DNA of 64,000 nucleotides from Tenrec ecaudatus (lineage: Eukaryota; Chordata; Mammalia; Afrosoricida; Tenrecidae). The stretch covers positions 14,965,001 to 15,029,000 of the forward strand of contig NC_134546.1 of NCBI RefSeq assembly GCF_050624435.1. The letters are read 5' to 3'. Positions 45,196-57,986 of this stretch are shown one piece after another; the stretch's first letter is position 1, and each line of letters begins with the position of its first letter. The notes below the pieces were generated by a model, which saw only the letters and a list, made by a program, of their open reading frames with translations, was not told where the DNA came from and did not search any database. A program made the position numbers and the translations under genes.

Positions 45196-48100
45196 CTGCA
45201 AGAGATGGGAACAAACCAAGCTTAGCAACACAGGCCAGTTCGCTCTCAAGTTCGACAATCTGAAACTGTTACTTCACAAAAACTATTCTGCTGCACTGTC
45301 AGAAGCTGGACTTTGTTTAAAAAAAACAAAAACCACCTGAGTTGCCTACACGGAGAATTCCATGGATCCTTTCCCATAAGACTAGCGAGCATTTATGTTT
45401 GCACTTTAGTCCAGGGATCAGCAATCTCCTTCTACAAAGGGCTCGAGAGTAAGTGCTGTAGGTTTTATGGGCCAAGTACTGCTTCTCTCGTGGGTTCTTT
45501 TTTAAAACAATATTTTTTAAAACATTAAAAACTATTCTTAGCTCAAAGACACAAAAACAAACGACGAGTGGGACTGGGCCTCTCTGGAGTTTGCCAATAA
45601 ATATTAAATGATAACCAGATGTTACATAAAGTCCTCAAAAATCAAATATGGAAACTATCTCTTCTAGAAGGCTATAAGTACCAAATGAATAAATATTTCT
45701 GCATATTATTTTTCCATAATCATGGAAGTATAAAATTGCTGTAGGCGACACAGTGAACCCTTGGCATGCTAACGTGAAGTATAATCTTTATTATACTATT
45801 ACTTGGGGGAAGGTCGAGTACAAAAGGCCTTCTCTGCTGTCAAGTCAATGGTGACTCACGGCAGCCCTGCAGAACAGAGTAGAGCTGTCCCCGTGGGTTT
45901 CTGAGGGTTAAAATCTTTACAGAGTAAAAGCCCCATTTTCCTCCCCCGGAGTGGCTGGCAGGTTCGCAGTGCAGACCTGTGATCGGTTGCCCAACTTATG
46001 ACCCACTATGCTACCAGAGCTCTTTAATATACGAAAAAGCTAAGGACGCAAAGTGAGAGTAAGTACCACCTAGACCAAAACTCCTGAGCCCCCACCCCCA
46101 CTCTAGCACTCGTCAGCCAACACCACCTACCCCCACCGAGAGGTGGCTGGTTCTAATACCAGAGGCTCATTCTGGCTGGTTTTACTGCTGGTATACTTGC
46201 ATTCATATCATTTTTAAATTTAAACTTAGCAACGTTTAAGTCAAACTAGCAGTGGGCAACTGGGCCCCTAACTCTTTAGTTTCCTTCTACTCAGAGGCAG
46301 TCACTTAAAATTTCTCAGCATTACCTCTATGTCTCCGAGTAGTCCAAACTGCTGCCTCGTTTGACACTGTCCACTGGGTCTCAGCACGTAAGATGAGAAC
46401 TGAGCTCCTTAACCACTCCTCACTCGAAATCTCCACTCCGTCTACTTTCTGCCTCACCCACACCTCGTAAAAGGAATGACACCCTCATTTTGATGAGGCA
46501 GCAATGCGACCTTTCACATTACTGTGACTTATAAAATACTATTTACAGCACAACAGCATCGCATGTAATTATTTTCATTGCCTGCACATTTGTCATTTTC
46601 CAGGGATTTCAACCAGTTCAAGAATGGCCAATGACGGGAAAGTGAAATCAGAAGAAACCGGAAAACAGGGATTATTAATTAGAACAGAAAAAAGTACAGG
46701 TCATCGGCCTGGAATGGGACAGTCTTGGGAGAGGCTCCCTGAGTTCTTTTAGGGGCCTGGTGAGTGCTAGTCATTCTTGGTGAAAATGCAGAGGCATTCG
46801 AGCAAGGGAGAGAAGTGGACACAATACAATGCTTACGCTACACCTTAAGAGAGACTGAAGTTTTTAGCAGGACTGCGACTGGCAATTTTTCCTGTTCTGG
46901 TTATCACTCTAGTTCACCCACACTTTACACATTTAGGTCTATTCTTCCTCAATCCCTAGTGAGTCTGGCTGAAAGGTCGGAAGCCCTGGTTTTATTTTGT
47001 TTGTCAAACCAATCTTTGTCTTTGCTGGCTCTTTTGTGTAATCTCGTTTCCGACTTTGCTACAGACAAATAAGATCACCGAGTCTTTGCATGAATGCACC
47101 CTGGCATGGCTTATTAGAATTTTGTAGAACATCTTTTATTCCCCCAACTTTGAGATTTCTTTAGTACAAATTATTTTTATATTCTATGATGGTACTCTTA
47201 AGTCTTTTAAACCTGGACCGCATTTCATTTGGTTTAGATCTGAATCCTCTTAGATTGCCTTCTGGAATTCCTTCCATCCAGGTGCCAGGCCTCCTGGATT
47301 GCAACTCAGCATTGAATTTCCAAGTGCCCTTGTATATAGTGCCCAATTTAAAATCTTATATCCCTGAAGACAACAACAAACACCTTGTGTTTTGCTATCG
47401 AATATTTTAGTGGCTTTGCATAACCTACTTCTTTTAAGATGGCTCTGGGGATGGGCAGGGGGGAAAGGTTTTGGTTTCATCGCTCTATTCTGTATTTGAG
47501 ATTTTCCACCAATATCCACCTGGTGATCCTTGGCTCTTCTGCTTCTGGAAGAGTACGGCTACACTTTGAGTGATGTGGTGGGGCAGTTCTTTGGGGAGAC
47601 CACATTACCTCAGGAGGGGAGTTCACTTGCCTGAGGGTGTAAGTCTAGTAGTCAGGAATTCGGCCAAGCAGAAAAAGCTGGAGGTGTTTACATGCACATA
47701 TGTGTACTTTTCACCTAATTCCCAGATTCCCCTCCCTCTCCACAACTTTGCTTCCGGTTTGGTTTTCTAGCCTGCAAACATTTTGACATTCCCCAATTTC
47801 TGTTAGGGTGCAGAGGAGACAATGATCCAACTGAGCAGGGTACAGAAAGAGATCTAGTTTGTAATTGCTTCTTCACCAGACTTCAAACCAATCCTGTATC
47901 TAGCCTTACCTTCATTCCCACTTCCAGACTCATCTTACACCACTCATTTCTGAGCCTTCCAGGGATCTGGCATTGCAAATCAGGGTGTTTTTCAGCTTCC
48001 AAAACTAGTAGTTTAAGAACTCTCCTGTCAGCATGCCAAACTGTTTAAGCACTAGCCTTCCCAAGTTACCAACATTAACTGTCTCCACTGCTGATCACTC

Positions 48101-51100
48101 TGTTTTTGTGGGCTCGTAACTCCTTCTGTTACATTCATTTCATTTTAGAGGAAGGACACAAAGACAAATGCACGAGGCTCAATCCACTACTGTAACCTTG
48201 CCACTAGTCACTTAGAAGATTTATATCTGCGTATGTTGGCATTTGAAATTTTTAAATTAACTATATACAGTATGAGTCCCAGTGCCGTAGTGTTTTACAC
48301 TTGGGGCGGGCGGCCCTTCAGGACAAAGACTGGGCTTTCTCCTCCCATAGCGTTACGAGTTGGTTTGGGTATGTAAGGTAATGTGGAATTCCTAGGGGAA
48401 GCCAATGATGAACATGCTCAGCTGCTAAGCCAACGCTTCTGTAACATTTTATGAAATGACTAAGTTCTGAGAATAATAAATCTTAATGACTAGCAACTGC
48501 AACAAAGAAAACATTTCAAAACAGTTGAAACTTTTAATATGGGGCAATTAGAGCAACTGAATATAAATATCATATATATATTAAGGCAAAATACCAGTAA
48601 AAAAAAGTAATCAAGAACCACTCTTTTGCACTTACAGCACAGAATTCTTCAAAGGATATTCTTCCATCTCCATCTTTATCTGCGTTTATAATGGTTTTGT
48701 CTACAATTTGCTGTAACTGCGTATCTTTCAGATTGTTCCCCACCATCATCTTCAGCACCTGGAAGAGCTCCCCGTTGGAAATATAGCCATCTTTATCCAT
48801 GTCGTAGATCCGGAAGGCAACTAAAAGAGAAAGAGGAAGGAACATCCGGAATAAGGATGGCCCCCTTCCTACAGAAGTGGCTCTTAGGGGCAATTAGCCT
48901 AATTAAGAGTATCGTCCCTGGGCTCACGACTGTCTGGGCCAGTTATTGTAAGCAAACACAAAGCAAACGCATGCCACCCAGCAGACTCTGACTCACAACA
49001 GTCGTCCCGAGTCTGTACACCTTTGTGGGAGCAGACAGCTTCAGCTTCCTCCAGAGCAGCAGCTGGTGACCTGGTGCGGCTGACCCTGAGGTCCACACCT
49101 AACACTGCCACTAGGGTTCCCTTAGTGAGGCCTTACAGGCTAGCTTACTTAACCTTGCTAAGCTCCAGCATCTACAAAGCAGGGGCTCTAACATTTGCAA
49201 CCCGTTGGTTCCTATAGCAAAAATCCAAGTGATACATAAGCTGTCAGAGAACAAATTAAAGTTGGCAGCGATATTTTATAAAATCATTTCTGCCAAGTTT
49301 ATCTTTTGGCTACTGGTATAAAAAAAACTCACTGCCACCACCAAGTCAATGCTAACTTACAGTGGCCCTGTGCGACAGAACCGGTCCTTCGGGGGTCCGA
49401 GGCTGTAAAGCTTACTGAAAGCAGGCAGCTGCAACTTTCTCCATAGAATAGCAGGTTGGCTCAAATTGCTAAGCATGTGATTAACAGCCAACACGTAACC
49501 ACTACATGTCACAGTAATGTTCTCTTACGCATTGGTTGTAATTGTTTATTATTAATAATGAAAACAGATGATTTTTAGTTATCCTCAAATAACATTTCAT
49601 TATTAATGGTTTGAAATGGGTGATAAGCAGACCAATTTGAAATAAATTATGAACATGTGGCATTGTACTGTAATCGTATACACTTTCTTAACATTTAAAT
49701 TAAAAAAATTATTCTGGTACCATGTATTGCACCTATTTGTAACATATGCAGTAAATAAAAATTACCCCAAAACCTCTATAAAAGACAGCAATTGTTGTGG
49801 CTAGTATTACATTTATATCAAGAGTTTATCTTTACATACCCCAGTCTCAAAGGATTGTAATTGAATAAATGTCTGTCTAGTTAAGAGTTTAGCAGTTTAC
49901 AAGGGAATCCAAACATTCACTACAATACAGGGTCCTACATAAAACAAGTACTGGACTTCTGACTAAAGGTAATGTGTAGGGTACTGGATAGTAACCACAT
50001 TAGAACATTTCTCTCTTGCATAAAAACATTTTCTAAGAGAAATCATATACACACTTCATATTTCCTATTTTCCATAGAAAATGTATTTTCCTTCTAAATG
50101 CAAAACATTAAAATTATTATTTGCAAGTGTCCTGAAAGTATTTTCACCAAAGATATAAAATTAGTATTAGTGGAGTAAAATAAAACTGTTAGACCATTTT
50201 AAAAGATAATACTGCAGCATGGAGTGGGGGTAGTTTAAGAAGAAAAATAAATTTAGTGAAGAATATTACTTACACCTCAATTTCTGCTCCTTGTCTCCTT
50301 TGACACTGAACTGAGAGACGCCCTCAATAAATTCTGGATAAAAGTAGAAAATATTTACAAATCACAAGTTTTGATGTTTGACCAAAAAACAAACCAAAGC
50401 CATATGTCCATACTCACAAAAGGATACTTTACTACTGTTAGAGAAAAAATACTACTAGCAAAGTTTAAAATGGAAAATGTCAAATTTTCTATTTTAAATA
50501 AACAAGGTTCTTGTATTTGAACTTTGGGCTAATGTCAAGTCAATTTAAACAAGTTATTTATTATGAGCAATACAATAGTACCTAACACAAAAACCCCACA
50601 TTTTACATTTCTGGTTCAAAATATTCGGATTTATTTAAATAAACAGTTGTAAGGGTCATGACAAATGGTCGTTTTTCCTCATTGTCTGTTAAACACTAAA
50701 ATCATACTCCGTTTCGGATCCTCCTCACTAAAATTTTGTTTACCAAAATGAAATGACAAAATTAGAAGTGAAATACAAACGATGTATGGATTGAAAAAAT
50801 GAGTTGTATGAGCCTCTAATAAAAATAAAGTATTTACTTTAAAGCATAGACTCAAAAATAAAATTACATATGTTCGTGTTAGCAAGCGTATTATCACGTC
50901 TTTGTAAAATCCAGATTATAACAGATTAAATCCTGTCCTATGAGAATACATACATTCTTACAACTACAGGTTTTTTTAAATGGCTGATTTAGTACAAGTC
51001 TCATTCTTAAAGAAAATTTTCTAAAAAGCACAACTTCAAACGATGAGTTTTCATAAAATGAAACTAATTTACAAAAGCCAAGGCAAAACCATCTCCCTTT

Positions 51101-51504
51101 CTGATTAGACTTGTTTTCAAGAACAACCTGATCATTTCTGAAAGGCTCTTAGCTCCTTTGGACTCCCTCACTGGAGGTCTGAAGTTGATTAACAGTTATC
51201 ACAAGACCACCAAGAACATAAAGACATTTAAGAAAAACAAAAATTTCCAGGTATTTTTATAAATAAAAAATTACCCATAAGTCTTTTTTGTGTCTGGGGA
51301 AAAACTTTTTTTTAATCATGTTCTTACCTTTAAAGTCTACTTCTCCATTTCCATCAGTGTCAAATATATCTATTACTCGCTGGACCAAAGGATTCTGCTG
51401 TAATTCCGGCAAGGACATGAACTCCTCCACACTCAAAGAACCAGAATTGTCCAAGTCAAGCTTCTTAAATCTCTTTCCTAGCCTTTTGATCTCATCAGCA
51501 TCAA
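45148..51504 (-). CDS. PPP3R1: PPP3R1 (calcineurin subunit B type 1), 3' four coding exons
   Basis: Regulatory, calcium-binding subunit of the Ser/Thr phosphatase calcineurin, which acts on NFAT and other targets in the cytosol. The exons are 51504-51328, 50333-50274, 48820-48636 and 45195-45148. They give residues 15 (split Phe) to 170, ending KKMVVDV. Four EF-hand loops are complete, with acidic ligands at the expected places: [12 protein letters not shown] (31-42), [12 protein letters not shown] (63-74), [12 protein letters not shown] (100-111) and [12 protein letters not shown] (141-152). The first exons, with the start and the myristoylated MGNE end, are not in the window. I looked for exon 2 up to 64000 and did not find it, so the intron exceeds 12.4 kb. 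The neighbouring PNO1 is convergent. The testis paralogue PPP3R2 is intronless in the species I know, so these introns favour PPP3R1. Confidence 0.96.
45196..48635 (-). other. PPP3R1: PPP3R1 last intron, no gene seen
   Basis: A 3.4-kb GT-AG intron. One AfroSINE lies at 45828-46022. Frames around 46.8-47.5 kb are open for 60 to 100 codons on both strands but show no domain or codon signal. Confidence 0.6.
45828..46022 (-). repeat. AfroSINE-type SINE, full length
   Basis: It starts CTGCTGTCAAGTCAATGGTG, has GAACAGAGTAGAGCTGTCCC and CCCCGGAGTGGCTGGCAGG, and ends CTATGCTACCAGAGCTC. Confidence 0.88.
48636..48820 (-). CDS. PPP3R1: PPP3R1 coding exon with EF-hands 3 and 4
   Basis: TT completes the Phe and is followed by 61 codons, [10 protein letters not shown] to FEEFCA. 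The acceptor is CTTTTAG before 48820 and the donor is GTAAGT at 48635. Phase is 0 at the 3' side. Confidence 0.96.
49329..49512 (-). repeat. AfroSINE-type SINE
   Basis: It reads AACTCACTGCCACCACCAAG and GCCCTGTGCGACAGAACC, then a diverged head with TGGCTCAAATTGC. It lies in the PPP3R1 intron between the EF-hand 3/4 exon and the linker exon. Confidence 0.78.
50274..50333 (-). CDS. PPP3R1: PPP3R1 coding exon, linker between EF-hand pairs
   Basis: AA completes the Glu and is followed by 19 codons, [10 protein letters not shown] to EQKLR, and the T of a split Phe. The acceptor is TATCCAG and the donor is GTAAGT at 50273. Confidence 0.95.
51328..51504 (-). CDS. PPP3R1: PPP3R1 coding exon with EF-hands 1 and 2
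   Basis: TT completes a split Phe and is followed by 58 codons, [10 protein letters not shown] to GEVDFK, and the G of a split Glu. The acceptor is TTTGTAG before 51504 and the donor is GTAAGA at 51327. By human numbering this is exon 3. Confidence 0.95.
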
Positions 51505-53088
51505 CTACAAACAAACAGGGTAGCAAGATGAACGAAATGATTTTATGATGGTTATGATAAGAGGGGGGAAACAAACAGCCCTTATCCGCTATAAATTTCG
51601 TATTTGGTTAAAAGTTATATATACTGTTAACTAATATCGAACCACTACAGAGAAAACATATCGTAAGTATTTTAATTCCGTTACCTTTTAGTGTCTTTGC
51701 ACCTGCCATAACAAGCACTCACAGAATGCTGAGCACACCTCGACAAGGCAGACTGCGATACTGCTAAGCCGATCATGGACGTCACATGGATCCCTAGTAG
51801 ACGGGCTAAATCGATCTCTGTACTGTGTGTAAAATAACTCTCTTGCTACTTTAAAAAAAACATTTAACTTACTTTATTTTGAAATAATCCATGGTTAACA
51901 ATTTGAGTGGTGTGAATGTTATACTACAAGTTGTATGAATGATATTCTCCTTTCTCATCTCCCAGACATTTACTTCTAGTTTCCTGAATGCTCTAGAGAT
52001 ATTTGTTGCGTGTATGCCCTAAGATACACCTTGCACCTTTTATAAGCAAACAAATTCACTTTTCAATGTGAGGCAGGAGGGACGAGAACTAAAAACCCTA
52101 ACACGAAATATTTACATTAACTTGCGAGCAAGAACGCTCCCTGTCAAATCTCTTACACGTGTTCTTGAAAAAGATACTTTTCTAAAAGTATTTCTCCTAA
52201 ACCATATCACTTTCTCCAGCCTTTATGTCACCAGTCTCATTCACATATGCATTTTTACTATTGCTTAATATAAATACAAATGTAAATGGGATAAAATATA
52301 ATTGGAGACCATAAAGTTTTCAAAATAAAATCAAGTCAAATTTTGTATTCTATCCATGAATATATATGTATTATGGACCATAATATTAGAGACTGAGTTT
52401 CCCAAGTGCTTTGACAATTTGGTGATTCTCAATGTAAGAAATAAAAGATTAAAGTATATGCTATTCAGATATAAACTATTAACTAAAACTGAGTAAGAGC
52501 TGTTAACAGATACATGATGTTGCTGTAAAATGAATTAGATCACATTCATACTGATAACCAAGAACATGATAGGAACAGAGCATAAACATTTCACTGATTC
52601 AAATGGGAATTTTCCCCGATGTTTTAAAGGGATAGAAGTTAGTCTTCTCAAATTTTAAAGAGAGCTTCTCCACAGTATTCATAGGCTATGTTCTAAAGGG
52701 GGAAATGAAACAAAGGTGTGTTCTTTTTCAGAAAACGTCAAATGTGAAGGCTTCAAAAGCTGCTAAACATTAGATGAGACAGTTGAAAAGACAATCCGAG
52801 TTCTGACGTTGACAATCCCCAAGCTTACAAAGAACAATTGATAGAGGCAGCCAAGCCTTGGTTCACTTTTACTAACTACTCTTTATTGAAGCAAATGCAC
52901 TCAAGATCTGTATTTCAGGACCCCAGTGACTAAGTCTGCAGTGACTTCCCTCTGGCTGGCGACCAGGGATGTGAACAGCCGTGGTCTCGTGCAGAGCGCA
53001 GTGATCTTTTGTTTCCTGGAGTTTGCTTTTCTGGTAGGAAATCGAGGACGGGCAGGGCTAGAGACAGTGCCTGCCTTGAGGGTTTCTT

Positions 53089-53100
53089 GGGGGGGGGGGG
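53089..53100. repeat. poly(G) run of 12
   Basis: A G homopolymer followed by TGGGG, with TTTGATGGCAATGAGTCCG after it, which looks like a SINE tip. Confidence 0.85.
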
Positions 53101-53489
53101 TGGGGTTTGATGGCAATGAGTCCGAGAAGTGAATGTTCTACAACGGATTGTGGAGTTCACTGCCCAACTCTCTTCAATATGACCGAACTACTGAATTGCA
53201 CGGTACGTGAATTATATGCGAATAAGATTCTTTTCAAAGATAGTAAGTGTGAACAGTGACTGCCTATAGTGCTGGGCACAAATACCAGAAGTAAACTGAG
53301 CTCTTTAAAGGTCGCTATTGGTTTCTAGTACTGTTACAAAGATTCACAATTTGGAAGGTCTATAGCAATGCCACGTTTTCCCCAGAAATGTGATTTTGTA
53401 GCAATATGAGGTATGTCAAGAACACATCTACTGCACTACATCAGAAATGCCATTACAATGATTTAATGATTTATCTATGTATTACTTTT

Positions 53490-53965
53490 TAAATTAAAAG
53501 ATCATTTTATTGGGGACCCCTACAGCTCTTAAAACCATCCATACATGAATTGTATCAAGCATACATATTGTACATATGTTGCCATCATTATTTTCTAAGC
53601 ATTTACTTTCTATTTGAGGCCTTGGTATCAGCTCTTTCCCCCCCCCCCAACGTCCCAACCTCTTGATAAATTATAATTTATTATTTTTCATATCTTACAC
53701 CAACTGCTATCTCTCTTCCCCCATGGTTTTCTGTTGTTTGTCCCCCCTGGGGGAGGGGGATGGTAGTGGTGGTTATGTGTCGATCATTGTGAGCGATTCT
53801 CCCTTCCTCCCCTCCTCTCTCCACCTTCTCCTACCCTCCTGGTATCACTGTTCCCATTCCTGTTCCAGGATTCTGTGTGTCGTAAGCTCTTATCTCTTTT
53901 ATGTGTACGTGCTCCAGTCTAGCCCACAGTGAAAAGACAGGACTGGGGTCATGATTGCAGGAAGG
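53490..53965 (-). repeat. young L1 3' UTR, minus orientation
   Basis: Read on the minus strand it ends AATAAAATGATCTTTTAATT. It has the CAACATATGTACAATATG region also present at 62090-62452. C- and GGGA-rich stretches (53641-53650, 53738-53762) are typical of L1 tails. The mariner begins about 35 bp from it. Confidence 0.7.
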
Positions 53966-53998
53966 TACATATTACTTTAAAAAATGAAGGACATACAA

Positions 53999-55198
53999 GG
54001 GTTCCCTCCCCCCCAAAAAGAGTATTTTCAAACCTATGTATTTTCTCACAAAACAATCTTATCACCTTCAATGTACGCTTGATTACACTTAATGTATTTG
54101 TCAAAGCTACAATTCAATTCTGGAAACATGTTTCAAACTCATCTGTTTGGATGGCTGACAAGCACCTCCCTCATTTTTTTCTTTACGTCTTCTATGTCAT
54201 CAAATCACTGTCCTTTCCATGTCCCTCTGCACTCATAGAAACAAAAATAAGCCACATGAGCACTGTCAGGAGAGTCACTTGTGTGGGGCAAGAAAGGCAT
54301 GCTTTTTGCCAAAAACTGGCAACACTGAAATGGCTGCGTCAGCAGGTGCACTGTCATGGTGGCAAAACCACAAGTCTGGGCTTTTCTGTTGCACACTATT
54401 ATGAAATCTATAGAAAGCTTGATGAACAGTCTGACCCAGTGGAACAAAAATGCACTATCCCCCTCACATCAAAAAAACAAATGAGCATCGCCTTGATCTT
54501 TGATTTTACTTGCCAATCTCTTTTGGGTGAGGTGACAATGGTGTCTTCCACTGACTTGATTGATGTTTGGTTCGTAAGAATAGCACCATGCCTTGTCACC
54601 AGTAATGAATGACTTTGGGAAAAAGGCTGGGTCACTTTGGAACTGTTCCTTCAAAGCAGGGCATGTTTCTACTCCACTCTTTCTCCTGGTCAGTCAGAAC
54701 CCAAGGCACAAATTTCACAGGGGACCCTTCTCATTCCTAAATCTTTGGTTAAAATCCACTGAACTGAGATAACTCCCCTTTCTCTTCAATGGTCTGTCCT
54801 CGGCCTTAGAGGCACAACAAAGTTTGTCAACAATTTCATCCATTCAGGATGGATGTCCAGAATGAGGTTTGTCATCAGTCAACACTTCACCTTTTTGAAA
54901 ACAAAACCACGCATACATTTCAGTTTTTCTCATAGCGCTGTCCTTGTAAGCTGTGTTCAACATCACAACAGTTTCTGTGGCATTTTTCCCAAGCAGGAAA
55001 CAAAATTTCACAGCTATATCCCGTTCTCTTACATCAGCCATCACAAAAAATGAGGTTCGAGCAAAACTGTTTTTACAAAAAAAAATTCACTGTGACCAGA
55101 GAGAACCTTCCCAGGTGACAACCACAGTGCACTGACTCAGAGCGAGTTGCTCAATTCAAAACCCCGGTGGAGCGTGTTCTGGTTTGTCCTGGGTACCC
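53999..55198 (-). mobile_element. mariner (Tc1/mariner) transposon, inactive
   Basis: About 1.2 kb, minus orientation. Pieces of a mariner transposase appear in several frames. The N-terminal helix-turn-helix region lies at 55044-54844 (KFCFLLGKNATETV, DDKPHSGHPS). The first catalytic Asp is in FITGDKAW at about 54595. The second is in HDSAPAD at about 54353. The third motif reads SPDSAHVAYF near 54260, where the usual Asp is Ala. The C-terminal part (FQNWNCSFDKYIK) lies near 54100. Frameshifts separate the pieces. The ends share only a short GGGTNCCC similarity, so boundaries may be off by 10-20 bp. Confidence 0.85.
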
Positions 55199-55927
55199 AC
55201 CGCATGAGGGTGTTTCAATGTTTGCAGTAAAGTGGAACTAAGCGATCATGGAATTTTTCTGTAAACTTGTTGAATCCACCGATTTGTGTTTGTGTGTAGA
55301 TATGCATGTACATGTGAGGATAAGTAAATAATTACAACAAATTAACCTAAATTTTTCTTAAATTAAAACAAAATGATCAAAATGTGTAACGATTGTTTCT
55401 CCACATATCCCCCACACACTTCTGAAGGCAATTGTTTCCATCTCTAACCCTCCTCCACCAAAGAAAGCAAAACTCTGTGGTAGACACATCAAACTAACGG
55501 TTTTATCATACCCAAGTGACTTAAACCCTATTTCTTCGAAATGTTCTTGAGTTTGGGAAACAAAATGGTTTGAATGAGTGAAACCAGGGCTTTAGGGTGG
55601 GTAGGTGGGTAAGGTAAAGTTTCTTAACAAAATTCTCCAAGTGCAGTTTCCTTGCGCTACCATTTAAGATTGAACGGGTGTACTGGTTGTGCCGGAAAAC
55701 TCCTTGGCACAACGTTCCTGGTCTTTTTCTCACTGGTGTAGTTTTCCATTTTCTGGAAACTACTTCTTATTAAGCTCCCAGTGTAAGCCTGTGTATTAAA
55801 AAAAATCTATTAAAATTATCCCTTTGAAATCCACCCACACCACCCCCTGCCACCAACACCCCACTGAAAACAGGCACCATAACCTCCTGAAGTGGCAAAG
55901 CGGAATCCCTTCAAAGCTACTGTTTGG

Positions 55928-56112
55928 GATGAGATGAAGTGTGCTGCTGTCAGGTAAATGTTGGCCTACTAACTACAAGGTCAGTGGTTCAAATCCACCA
56001 GTTGCTCTGCAGGAGGAAAATGAGGCTACCTGGCTCCTGGTAAGATTTACAGCCTTGGAAAGTCTATATAGAGCCCCTATGAGTTGGGATTACTTTGAGA
56101 ACGGTGAGTCAA
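55928..56112 (+). repeat. AfroSINE-type SINE, full length
   Basis: Head with CAAGGTCAGTGGTTCAAATC, body CCTTGGAAAGTCTATATAG and end CCCTATGAGTTGGGATTAC. Confidence 0.85.
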
Positions 56113-57859
56113 GAATGAGAATACAGCTCAGTGTTACTGGGAGAGCCATCCAGTGATCTCTGGGGCATGTTTAAATATGTTTTGTTTGCAATCAACCTCT
56201 GCATGTATGAACTGAAACCATCACAGCAATATTTTTATATATACCCTATAATAACATCATCAAAAATTCAAATATAGGACCTCATGAACATATATATCTA
56301 TAGCATAAAACATCTCCTTACTTCAAAAGGAAAGAGTATTTTAACGGTGTACATAGTTTTTTAAAGGGGAAATATTCAAATCGTATTTTCCCAAAGATAT
56401 TCCATCCTCACACTCTTGTGGGAGAATAAAGAAAGTTAATCACATCTCACAAATGTTGTTTACCTGTATTTACCTATAATATCTCCTCCATTTCTGAGAA
56501 AAGCCCATGACATTGTCATTAGTTTTCTGAACCTTGACCTTAACAGGTGCTCAATTACTGTTACACATTGAGGATTCAAAGTTTCAGATTTAAAACTTAC
56601 TGCTCAAAATACCTGCAAGTACCTAAAGAAACAAGATTCTACTTATGTAATCAGATATAAGTCAGCAAACCACTCAAAACAATTTCTGAAAGTTAGCAGA
56701 TTTTATGTAAGAGACAGACACCCTTCTCTCTAAACTAAGGATTCGCTTACTCTTTTCTTCTGGCAATCTTTAGTTTTGTCATAGCAAACAGTCACAAACT
56801 GTAAAGGGTGATGGGGAACCTTAAACAAGGTAACAAATTAGGAGTAAAAAAGAAAAGATAATTTCTCCACAAGCAGTACATTGATAAATCTAGATCAGCT
56901 CATATAGAGCATATCATTAATCAAAGGCGGCAAAAATGAAGTGCCAAATATCTATTTATAAATAAATATTTATAATTTTTTATAACAGGGCATGTTTATA
57001 AAGTCTGTTATAAAATTGAAATTGAGGTAATGAATATTAGAATACTGTAGAATGAAAGTGACCCATAAGATAAATATATTTCGTTCAATCCACCCTTCTT
57101 AAGGATGCCAACAATAATCTTTCTAAAATGTCAATTTAACTGAATTGCTAGCCTTTTGGATTAGGAAATTTCCATTGGCTTCCTAATGCAAAGAAGGACT
57201 AAATAGTCTAAAGGATTTGATAATACTTAATCCCAATTTAAATCTCAATCTTACCAATATCCTATTTCCTTTACTATTAGGGACAGTGTTCTGATACAAT
57301 TCAGCAACCACATTTAATTGTATGTCTGTATTTCCTTACAAACCCTCTGTTTGAAATGCCCTTCTGCAAGCTCTCCCTTTATGAAGCTTCTATCAAGTGT
57401 TCCATGAATACACTCATCAGGAGAAATTAGGCCCTTTCCCTGGTAATGAAGCCAACCAGACTCTACCACTGAGTTTATGTGGCAGAACTGCTGTTCATCA
57501 AATCTAACTGTTCATGGAGACAATGGTCATTGTATTTCCCAGTCTGATAAAGTGGTTTGGCTCCTGGTCACTGGGCTAGGAGCAAAACTGGTGTGTCCCA
57601 TTTCCAGGACTGGCCTATAAAACCTACTTGTGGTGCTCCATGCTCTCTGCTGGCTTCCCGCACGCAGTAGAGACCGTGGACGTCATGTGTTCAAGACTGG
57701 AGCCTAAACAGCTACAGAATCCGGGCCCTGCACTGTTCCTTGGTGGACAGACAGGACTTGACAATCAGAAAATCCCGCTGTGGTCTTTCCCAGGATAATA
57801 TATAATACATCAGACATGATTTATTCCACATGCTCAGGTGACGTTTTTGTTTGGCCCCA

Positions 57860-57986
57860 AGACCCACTGTCATCAGGTCGATTCCAATTCATATGTTATA
57901 TATCCAAACACTTAGGTTATAGATTTTTACAAGGACACCTTAGTTTCCTCCCTCCGAGCAGCTGGTGGGTTTAAATCACCAACCAA
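57860..57986 (-). repeat. AfroSINE-type SINE, partial
   Basis: It has CTGTCATCAGGTCGATTCCA and CCGAGCAGCTGGTGGGTTTA, ending AAATCACCAACC. Confidence 0.8.

Noticed and set aside
53929-54612. A 227-codon open frame on the plus strand, the longest in the window
   Set aside because: It is antisense to the mariner transposase. The minus strand carries the recognisable transposase motifs, so the plus frame is a shadow.
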